NCBI GenBank assembly: GCA_012515255.1
Contig: JAAYYR010000097.1
Coordinates: forward strand, 1 to 5,544
Direction: 5' to 3'
DNA length: 5,544 nt
Source: Clostridia bacterium
GTDB lineage: Bacteria > Bacillota > Dehalobacteriia > UBA4068
Each line of letters opens with the position of its first letter. Position 1 is the stretch's first letter. Shown piece after piece: positions 1-5,544 of this stretch. A program made the translations under genes and the position numbers. The notes below the pieces were generated by a model. The model worked only from the letters and a program-made list of their open reading frames with translations. It was not told the DNA's origin and searched no databases.

Positions 1-957
1 GGCGGCGAGCCGCTGCTGCGCAAGGACGATATTCTGCGTCTGGCGCGCAAGCATCAGAATTTGACCTTCGGCGTATTCACGAATGCAACTCTGATCGACG
101 CCGCCACAGCCGACGCCATCGCCGCCACGCCGAATTTGAATATGTTTATCAGCATTGAAGGCGGCAAGGAGGAAACGGATTTCCGGCGCGGCGCGGGCGT
201 GTATGATAAATGCCTTAATGCCATGAAGCTGCTGCGGGAGCGCGGAGTGGCTTTTGCTTTTTCCGCCTGCTACCACGCAAAAAACTGCGAAACAGTAGCC
301 TCCGACGCGTATCTGGACTGGCTGCGTGAGCAGGGCGCCTGGATGGGCTGGCTGTTCAAATACGCGCCCATCGGCAAGGACGCGGATCTGTCCTTGGTCT
401 GCACGCCCCGGCAGAGGGCCTGGGTACGTCAGCAGATCGCCGATTATTGCGCCCGGGAGCGTTATACCATCATTGATTTTTGGAATATGGGTCATGTGGC
501 CACCGGCTGCGTCGCCGCGGGCAATGGCTTCATCCATATCAATGCCAGAGGCGATGTGGAGCCTTGCGCTTTTTGCCATTACGCCGACAGCAATATCCGG
601 GATGAGAGCCTCATAGAAGCTTTGCAATCGCCATTTTTCCGCGCTTTCCGTTCCGCGCAGCCTTTTACCGACAATCCGCTGATCGCCTGCCCAATGCTGG
701 ATCATCCGCAATCCCTGGTAGATGTATGCGCCGCGGGCGGGGCTTATTCCACGCATTATGACGCGCCGGAAACGCCGGAGGCCCTGGCGGAAAAATGCCA
801 TGACGCCGCAAAAGCCTGGCAACCTGTGGCCGAACAACTATATGCGCAACTCGACCCCCGCTGGCAACGCATATTTGCCGGCGTAAGCCGCGCCCACCGG
901 CTGCGCGTAAAGTGCTTTGACCGCCCCTTGGCGACAAAACCAAAGGAGGAAAGATAA
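1..957 (+). CDS. Radical SAM protein with C-terminal SPASM-like Cys-rich region (5'-truncated)
   Basis: This is the last 318 codons of a gene whose start lies left of the window; frame 1 is open from base 1. It begins exactly at a GGEP motif (residues 1-4), the radical SAM motif that helps hold the amino group of S-adenosylmethionine. The CxxxCxxC loop that binds the catalytic [4Fe-4S] cluster must therefore be upstream. Further strands of the barrel are seen as FGVFTNAT and MFISIEG. The C-terminal part has Cys170, Cys189, Cys192, Cys230 and Cys243 around a HINARGDVEPC segment, like the auxiliary-cluster (SPASM/twitch) regions of peptide-modifying and other radical SAM enzymes. From memory, this pattern matches a family of cytosolic radical SAM proteins of unknown function common in anaerobic Bacillota. 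The substrate is unknown. TTG at 61 is an internal Leu codon, not a start. The stop lies 2 nt before the lipoprotein gene, so co-transcription is likely. Radical SAM assignment is firm; SPASM-like is probable. Confidence 0.9.
   Translation, partial: GGEPLLRKDDILRLARKHQNLTFGVFTNATLIDAATADAIAATPNLNMFISIEGGKEETDFRRGAGVYDKCLNAMKLLRERGVAFAFSACYHAKNCETVASDAYLDWLREQGAWMGWLFKYAPIGKDADLSLVCTPRQRAWVRQQIADYCARERYTIIDFWNMGHVATGCVAAGNGFIHINARGDVEPCAFCHYADSNIRDESLIEALQSPFFRAFRSAQPFTDNPLIACPMLDHPQSLVDVCAAGGAYSTHYDAPETPEALAEKCHDAAKAWQPVAEQLYAQLDPRWQRIFAGVSRAHRLRVKCFDRPLATKPKEER
942..950 (+). promoter_or_regulatory. Strong Shine-Dalgarno site of the lipoprotein gene
   Basis: AAAGGAGGA lies inside the last codons of the radical SAM gene. 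About 10 nt separate its GGAGG core from the ATG at 960. It is the best ribosome-binding site in the window and supports ATG 960 as the true start. It also suggests the lipoprotein is translated independently and strongly rather than only by coupling. Confidence 0.85.
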
Positions 958-959
958 AT

Positions 960-1031
960 ATGAAAAAGACAACTCTATTGGCCTGGCTTTTGGCGATGGT
1001 TTTCCTGTCAATGCCTGTGCTCGCAGCCTGC
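960..1031 (+). other. Lipoprotein signal peptide with lipobox
   Basis: Codons 1-24 of the lipoprotein encode two Lys after Met, a hydrophobic core and the lipobox L-A-A-C. Cleavage is expected before Cys24, which becomes the lipidated N-terminus. The residue after Cys is Gly, not Asp; in a diderm with an enterobacterial-type Lol system this would not signal inner-membrane retention. Confidence 0.85.
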
Positions 1032-2489
1032 GGCGAAAAGGAAAAGGCCGCGGAAACGCCTACATCGCCCATTGATATCGCGGCCGTATCCATCGAAACA
1101 CTGATGAATCAATTACGCACGGAAAGCGCTTCCGGCGGGTTCAGCCTTGATTCCTTTCTCGGCTTGGACGCGGCTGTGCTGCACAGCAGGCAATCCATTC
1201 TCGATGTGGCTTTAACAAACCCGGAGGCGGATAGCGCCATGAACTACCGGCAAAGCGCCATTATTGCCGCAAATGACGAAGCAGCCTTTGAGATGGAAAT
1301 GGACAATGGCGAGGAAGCCTACCGTTCCGGCGTCTATTTCAGCGGCAATGAGATGCTGGTCCGCTTTGCCGACGTGAACAAGCCCATGATCCGCTATGCT
1401 TTAAGCGATGATAGCGCCGCCGCCCTGGCCGGCCAGCCGCCTTTGAAACGATATATGGCCTGCCTGGCCGCCCCTGATCCCGGACTAATGCTTGGCGGCG
1501 GCTGGGAAAGCCAATGGGCTCAGCTTGCCGGTCATCTTGGGGAAAATCTTACCGATGCCGATATCGAACAAGGCGAGATGGAGCTGATGATACAGGATCA
1601 AAGCCTAAGTATCGCCACCTATCATTTGCAGCTTGCGGGGAAGCCGGCCACAGACAGCATGCGCTGTTGCTTCGACGCCTGGAACGGCGACGCTGATGTC
1701 CGCTCCTTTATCTGCTTGGCGGATAATGTAGCTGAACGCGAATCCGCCCAAACCACATTGAGCCTGTTGGAAGCGGCCATGCTCCATAATCAGGGTGATG
1801 ACTGGGCAAACAGCGCTCTGGCATTGACCATCGGCATGCTGAATGATACGCCGGTCTATCTGGATCTGCTTTATGCCTTGCCGCAGGGCGAGTTTGCCCT
1901 GACCATGACCTTCTGGGGCGAGGGCAAAGCAAAGCAGACGGAAATCCGGCTGCGCACATTGGATGGAAGCGGCTTTAATCTGCGGGATCAGAACCGCGAT
2001 GGCGGCGATGTCTTCAACCAGGAGACAGTACAGACGCTGTATCGGCCGGGCGGCGTTCTGGCTGCCACCAATACGCTGACAGCGGACAATATCTATGAGA
2101 GCGGCGGCCTTAGCAAGACGTTTAGCAATACATACCGCCTGATTGATGCCGACGACGGGGAAGAAAGCCTCACTGTGGCCGCGGGCGAGTATGCCCATAC
2201 CGACAATAATGGCGAGATCAACGGCGTTTTTAGCGGCCGGTTGACCATGGACGCCCAGGACAGCGATCCCATGATTATGAACTATAGCGGCAAGATTTTC
2301 CTTTCCGGGCAAGCGGGCCAGGTAAAAATCCCGGAATTTATCGCCGGCTCCGGGCGGGAGATCAGCGATCATCCGGCATTGCTGGCGGCGCTGCTTAAGG
2401 ATCAGGCTTCCGCATATGGCCCCATGCCCTATTCGCAGCAAATGATGCTGGCGACCATGGCCTTGATGCTGGAAATTGATGATGACTAA
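960..2489 (+). CDS. Predicted lipoprotein of unknown family
   Basis: The 509-residue product starts with a typical type II signal peptide: MKK, a hydrophobic stretch (about residues 5-20), then a lipobox V-L-A-A-C with the acylated Cys at residue 24. It should be exported by Sec, lipidated, cut by signal peptidase II and anchored to a membrane facing outward. A short charged, Pro/Thr-containing linker follows (about 25-38). The rest is acidic, soluble and rich in alternating polar/hydrophobic stretches that look like beta strands, for example around 105-147, 205-226, 310-333 and 407-457. Four further cysteines are present (168, 236, 237, 252). I recognise no known domain. A LolA-like or other beta-sheet lipoprotein fold is possible but unproven. 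It has a strong ribosome-binding site, sits 2 nt after the radical SAM gene and its 3' end overlaps the ABC ATPase gene. This context suggests an accessory or substrate-handling partner of the transporter. Lipoprotein status is well supported; function is not. Confidence 0.88.
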   Translation: MKKTTLLAWLLAMVFLSMPVLAACGEKEKAAETPTSPIDIAAVSIETLMNQLRTESASGGFSLDSFLGLDAAVLHSRQSILDVALTNPEADSAMNYRQSAIIAANDEAAFEMEMDNGEEAYRSGVYFSGNEMLVRFADVNKPMIRYALSDDSAAALAGQPPLKRYMACLAAPDPGLMLGGGWESQWAQLAGHLGENLTDADIEQGEMELMIQDQSLSIATYHLQLAGKPATDSMRCCFDAWNGDADVRSFICLADNVAERESAQTTLSLLEAAMLHNQGDDWANSALALTIGMLNDTPVYLDLLYALPQGEFALTMTFWGEGKAKQTEIRLRTLDGSGFNLRDQNRDGGDVFNQETVQTLYRPGGVLAATNTLTADNIYESGGLSKTFSNTYRLIDADDGEESLTVAAGEYAHTDNNGEINGVFSGRLTMDAQDSDPMIMNYSGKIFLSGQAGQVKIPEFIAGSGREISDHPALLAALLKDQASAYGPMPYSQQMMLATMALMLEIDDD

Positions 2490-3162
2490 GATGCTGGACG
2501 CGCAGGCTTTGACCCGGCGCTACGGCGATTTTGTGGCGCTGGATCATGTGTCCTTGAAGCTGGAGCCCGGGCAGGGGTTGGCGCTTTTGGGGCGCAATGG
2601 CAGCGGTAAAAGCACCCTGCTGGCCCTGCTGGCCTTAGCGGATTCGCCTGATGAAGGCCGGGTGGAGGTGGACGGTCTACCGCCCGGGCAAGCCCGGCAG
2701 GCGCTGGCCTATGCGCCGCAGGAGATTTCGCTTCTTGAGGAGCTAACGGTAGAGGAAAACCTGCTCTGCTGGTCGAGCCTGCCAAGAAAGGAAGGGCGCG
2801 GGCGCGCTTTGGAGCTATGCCGGGATTTATCATTGGCGGGGCTGCGGCGCAAGCGGGTCGACCGGCTGTCCGGCGGTCAGCGCCGCCGGGTCAATCTGGC
2901 GGCCGCGCTGATGAGCCATGCCCGCTATCTGCTCTTGGACGAACCCTTCAGCGGCGTTGACGAGGAGGGCGCGATACAAATTCGCGATATGCTGCTCACC
3001 GCCCGGGCGCAAGGCCGCGGTATGGTGATCTCCGGCCATCAGCCGCAATTATTGCGCCCGCTTGTCAGCCACGTTCTGGTATTAGAGCAGGGAAAAGCTA
3101 TCTTTTTCGGCAGGGCGGAACAGTATTTTGCGGCTTTTCCGGAGCAATGCCATGAGCCTTAA
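2479..3162 (+). CDS. ABC transporter ATP-binding protein
   Basis: This is a cytoplasmic nucleotide-binding subunit that powers the two membrane subunits encoded next. Numbering from ATG 2479 (227 residues), the motifs in order are: Walker A GRNGSGKST (38-46), Q-loop YAPQE with Gln81, signature LSGGQ (130-134), Walker B YLLLDEP with Asp154 and Glu155, D-loop SGVD (158-161) and switch His187. All catalytic residues are present, so it should hydrolyse ATP. The size is that of a single NBD without extra domains, as is usual for ABC-2 exporters. The start is uncertain: TTG 2476, ATG 2479, ATG 2482 and ATG 2491 are all in frame. A weak GGAA site at 2471-2474 suits 2479 or 2482, while 2491 gives the N-terminus most like relatives (MLDAQAL) and would follow the upstream stop by 1 nt. 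With ATG 2479 the gene overlaps the lipoprotein gene by 11 nt, which points to translational coupling. The family is clear; the transported substrate is not. Confidence 0.96.
   Translation: MMTKMLDAQALTRRYGDFVALDHVSLKLEPGQGLALLGRNGSGKSTLLALLALADSPDEGRVEVDGLPPGQARQALAYAPQEISLLEELTVEENLLCWSSLPRKEGRGRALELCRDLSLAGLRRKRVDRLSGGQRRRVNLAAALMSHARYLLLDEPFSGVDEEGAIQIRDMLLTARAQGRGMVISGHQPQLLRPLVSHVLVLEQGKAIFFGRAEQYFAAFPEQCHEP
3141..3144 (+). promoter_or_regulatory. Shine-Dalgarno site fixing the start of the first permease
   Basis: GGAG lies 7 nt before ATG 3152, inside the end of the ATPase gene. It decides the start in favour of ATG 3152 (MSLNLL) over an in-frame TTG at 3128. The TTG would add eight residues and lacks a comparable site. 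Confidence 0.7.
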
Positions 3163-4387
3163 TCTGCTCATTTTAGATATCAAGCGGCTGCTGGGGCATG
3201 GGAAAGCCGGGGTGTTGGCGCTCGTGGCGCCGCTTGCGGCTTTGCTGGTCTTTGCGGCAATAATCGTTCCCCTGCTGGCGGGCTCCGGCAGCCTGGCCGC
3301 GCCCTATGCCATCTGCAATGAGGATCAAAGCGAACCGGTAGAGCTGTTTATTAATCTGCTGGCCAACTCGGAATCATTGCGCGATATCTCCACCGCCTAT
3401 CCTGTCGATGATATAATGGCGGGCTTCGACCTGTTGGAACAGGGGAAAGTCAGCGTTGTCGTGCATATCGGCGAGGATTTTTATCAGCGGCTGCTTAAGG
3501 GCGAGAATGCGCAGGTGTCTTTATACGCCTATCCCAGCCATGCCTTTGAGCAGACCATGATCAGCCTTACGCTCAATCATGCCCTGGCGGCGGTGGGGCA
3601 GAGCCAAAACCTGCTGGAAATGACGGGCCAGGCCGCTGTCGCGGCCGGCGTTGCCCCGGCGGAGAGCGCCCGGCTGGTCGCCGATGGTTTGGATCAGGCT
3701 ATCCGCCGCCATATGGAGCGCCGCTCTGTCCTTAGCCGACAGGGCGCGCTTTCGCCTACCGGCGATTATCTGCCCGTGGAATATTATCTGGCGGCGCTGT
3801 TTTCCCTGGGCGCGGCACTGGCCATGCTGCCGTCACTGCATCTGACGGCCTTTGATTTACAGGGGCCTTTATGCCGGCGCGGGGCGCTGGCAGGCAGGCG
3901 CGGACGCCGGTTTTTGATAGCCAGATTGGTTTCCGGCGGCTTACTGATCAACCTGACGCTGCTCTTGCTGCTTCCCGCGGCGGTATTCATCCATGAGCTG
4001 GGCGTTTATTGGGGGCGCGGCGTAGGCTTGGGCTGGCTCGCCCTCTTGCTAGCGCTGCCTCTGATATCCCTGACATTGTCGGCCTTGGGTCTTTGCCTGG
4101 GCAGCCTGGCCAAACAGCCGCGGCTTAGCCTTTGGTACGGTTTTTACGCGGTGCTGCTGATGGCTGTTCTTTCCGGCGCCTTACTGTCCGAGGGCATGCT
4201 GCCGCCTTTAATATCGGAGCTGGGCCGCTGGACGCCGCTGAAGCCGTCTATGAGTATCATCGCCAATACGCTGTTTGCTTTCGACCCGGCCCGCTATCTG
4301 CGGGATATATCGCGTCTGCTGCTTTTGCTGTTCGTCTATTGCCTGGCAGGCGGCTTTTTGTATAGCCGCAAAGGGGCGGGCCGATGA
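3152..4387 (+). CDS. ABC-2-type transporter permease, first of a pair
   Basis: This 411-residue membrane subunit should form the transport path together with the next gene product. It has one N-terminal helix (about 20-43), then an extracytoplasmic domain of about 165 residues (45-210), then five helices (about 210-230, 255-280, 292-318, 328-352, 388-404). A six-helix layout with a large domain after helix 1 is that of ABC-2 permeases of the ABC2_membrane_3 type. The loop after helix 2 is very basic (Arg242-Arg258), consistent with a cytoplasmic location and contact with the ATPase. The ectodomain starts with a YAICNEDQSE strand-turn motif and later has an alpha-helical stretch (about 134-200). 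The gene overlaps the ATPase gene by 11 nt and the next permease by 4 nt, so the three subunits are probably made together. Relatives export peptides, lipids, drugs or polymers; nothing here picks one of these. Confidence 0.9.
   Translation: MSLNLLILDIKRLLGHGKAGVLALVAPLAALLVFAAIIVPLLAGSGSLAAPYAICNEDQSEPVELFINLLANSESLRDISTAYPVDDIMAGFDLLEQGKVSVVVHIGEDFYQRLLKGENAQVSLYAYPSHAFEQTMISLTLNHALAAVGQSQNLLEMTGQAAVAAGVAPAESARLVADGLDQAIRRHMERRSVLSRQGALSPTGDYLPVEYYLAALFSLGAALAMLPSLHLTAFDLQGPLCRRGALAGRRGRRFLIARLVSGGLLINLTLLLLLPAAVFIHELGVYWGRGVGLGWLALLLALPLISLTLSALGLCLGSLAKQPRLSLWYGFYAVLLMAVLSGALLSEGMLPPLISELGRWTPLKPSMSIIANTLFAFDPARYLRDISRLLLLLFVYCLAGGFLYSRKGAGR
4371..4376 (+). promoter_or_regulatory. Partial Shine-Dalgarno before the second permease
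   Basis: AAGGGG lies 7 nt before ATG 4384 and is a partial match to the anti-Shine-Dalgarno. The start codon is part of an ATGA overlap with the upstream stop (TGA 4385-4387), so reinitiation after termination probably contributes more than this site. Confidence 0.45.
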
Positions 4388-5520
4388 ACGGCCGGGCATT
4401 GTTTTGCGGCAGGCTGCGCGCTATTTTGCGGGACGGCTGGTCTTTGGCTATCCTTTTTCTGGCCTTGGCGGCGGCGCTGCTGGCCGCCTGGTATGCGCAG
4501 GAACAAAATGCCGGGGATTTTCGGGTGGCCGTGATAAATAATGATCGCGGTGAACTGGGCGGACGCCTGATGGAAATGCTGGCGGCGGATGCGGAGGTGG
4601 AGCTGGTAGATACGGATGAGGAAACAGCCAGGCGCCTGCTCGCTCAAGACCGGCTGCAATGCCTTTTTATCATTCATGATGATTTTAGCGCCCAGCTAAA
4701 ACAGCGCAATTATGCGGGATTGATCGATTTGACAGTGGCGCCTGATTCTCCCTATGGGGCGGCGGTCAGCGAGCCGCTGATCAACGGGGTGATGAAGCTA
4801 TGGCTGGAACAGCAGGCGCTTTATGATTTACAGCTATTAGCCGGGCTGTCCGATACAGCCACGGCTAATTTGCGGCGGGATATGGAACAAGTCTGGCTGC
4901 AGGGCGCCGTGGTCAGCAGCCGCCCAATTGTGGTGGAAGCAAAGGCCGGGCTCGGCAAAGCCGTGATCACCGCCCCGGAAGCCATTGCCGCCGCCCAAGC
5001 TTGGTATGCGGCATTATGCTTATTTTATCTGATCGCCGGGGGCGCATGGATGGCTGGGAGCAATGGCTCCCGCCTGTTACGGCGCGCCAAGCAGTTGGGC
5101 TGGGGTCGCGCCCGCTTTTTCCTTTGGCAGGCCGCGGCCAGCCTTGTGGTCATCAGCGCGGGCTTTATGGTCGTAAGCATCGTAGAGGGCGGCTTAGCCG
5201 GCCTGATACGGCTGCCTGATTTTCTCATTTACGGGCTGGGTATTTTAGGCCTGGCCCTAACAGTCTGCTCCCTTTGCCACAGCCTCAGCGCTCTGTTACT
5301 GCTGGCTCCGTTTATCAGCCTTTCCGCCGCCGCCCTTTCGGGCCTGCTGGCTCCTTTGCCCCAATGGGCGGCGGTATGGGCGATATTGTCCGCGGCATTG
5401 CCGGGTCATTGGCTGGCAGCCGCCTTGGCCGGGGAAGGAAATATCTGCCTGGCGCTGCCGCTGGCCGCGATATGGCTGTTGATTGGCCTGGGGGCGTCCC
5501 GCATGGCCTCGCGGCAATAA
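4384..5520 (+). CDS. ABC-2-type transporter permease, second of a pair
   Basis: This 378-residue membrane subunit is paralogous to the preceding permease. Helix 1 is at about 18-37, an extracytoplasmic domain at about 40-204, and further helices at about 205-225, 245-268, 279-300, 302-323 and 354-372; a short hydrophobic stretch at 328-340 may be a partial helix. The basic segment Arg230-Arg244 between helices 2 and 3 fits a cytoplasmic loop. The ectodomain opens with VAVINNDRGELGG, the same strand and Asn/Asp turn as in the first permease (AICNEDQSE). It continues with a matching pattern (a LLAQDRLQCLFIIHDDF segment here against a LLEQGKVSVVVHIGEDF segment there), so the two probably arose by duplication and work as a heterodimer. 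The start ATG overlaps the upstream stop in an ATGA. It is the last complete gene; no hairpin terminator follows in the remaining 24 nt, so more genes may follow. Transport role is well supported; substrate unknown. Confidence 0.9.
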   Translation: MNGRALFCGRLRAILRDGWSLAILFLALAAALLAAWYAQEQNAGDFRVAVINNDRGELGGRLMEMLAADAEVELVDTDEETARRLLAQDRLQCLFIIHDDFSAQLKQRNYAGLIDLTVAPDSPYGAAVSEPLINGVMKLWLEQQALYDLQLLAGLSDTATANLRRDMEQVWLQGAVVSSRPIVVEAKAGLGKAVITAPEAIAAAQAWYAALCLFYLIAGGAWMAGSNGSRLLRRAKQLGWGRARFFLWQAAASLVVISAGFMVVSIVEGGLAGLIRLPDFLIYGLGILGLALTVCSLCHSLSALLLLAPFISLSAAALSGLLAPLPQWAAVWAILSAALPGHWLAAALAGEGNICLALPLAAIWLLIGLGASRMASRQ

Positions 5521-5537
5521 GCGGCGGGGGCAATAAG
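5513..5537 (+). repeat. Short direct repeat across the last stop codon
   Basis: GGCAATAAG occurs at 5513-5521, where it contains the TAA stop of the second permease, and again at 5529-5537, 16 nt later. It is too short to assign a role and may be a chance or slippage duplication. The rest of the 24-nt tail shows no start codon, hairpin or T-run. Confidence 0.4.
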
Positions 5538-5544
5538 TAACAAC

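Noticed and set aside
61..63. TTG at 61 as the start of the radical SAM gene
   Set aside because: The frame is open to base 1 and encodes the GGEP motif just upstream, so the gene continues beyond the window edge.
665..1093. Minus-strand open frame across the radical SAM/lipoprotein junction
   Set aside because: It is antisense to two well-supported genes, has low-complexity Arg/Pro/Ala-rich content and no family resemblance.
1605..2441. Long open frame of 278 codons on the minus strand inside the lipoprotein gene
   Set aside because: It lies fully opposite a gene with a strong ribosome-binding site, a clear signal peptide and operon context. Its translation shows no recognisable motif, and long antisense frames are common in G+C-rich DNA.
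3128..3151. TTG at 3128 as the start of the first permease
   Set aside because: ATG 3152 has GGAG at a 7-nt spacing and gives a typical permease N-terminus. The TTG would extend the overlap with the ATPase gene and has no good site.
4275..4541. Plus-strand frame of 88 codons across the junction of the two permeases
   Set aside because: It is out of frame with both permeases, which explain the whole stretch through an ATGA overlap, and it shows no motif of its own.

Overview
The window is a compact, wholly co-directional (+ strand) stretch of G+C-rich bacterial DNA. It carries one gene truncated at the left edge and four complete genes, with essentially no intergenic space. The truncated radical SAM protein matches, as I remember it, a family common in anaerobes, especially Bacillota (Clostridia and Negativicutes). 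Together with strong GGAGG-type ribosome-binding sites this suggests an anaerobic bacterium of that kind. That assignment is an inference; nothing in the window fixes the taxon or says whether the cell has one membrane or two.

Layout: (1) 1-957, the 3' part of a radical SAM enzyme gene, entering at the GGEP motif and ending in a Cys-rich SPASM-like region; (2) 960-2489, a 509-residue predicted lipoprotein of unrecognised family; (3) 2479-3162, an ABC transporter ATPase with every canonical motif; (4) 3152-4387 and (5) 4384-5520, two paralogous ABC-2-type permeases, each with one N-terminal membrane helix, a large extracytoplasmic domain and a C-terminal helix bundle. Neighbouring genes are separated by 2 nt or overlap by 4 to 11 nt. 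This implies a single polycistronic message with translational coupling, whose promoter lies upstream of the window. No terminator is visible in the 24 nt after the last stop, so the operon may continue.

Working model (inference): genes 2-5 form one export or envelope-remodelling complex. The ATPase would drive a heterodimer of the two permeases, whose ectodomains could meet the surface-anchored lipoprotein. The radical SAM enzyme may be functionally linked, for example by modifying the substrate, or may only be co-transcribed. The substrate cannot be read from the sequence. No RNA genes, mobile elements, CRISPR arrays or long repeats were seen.
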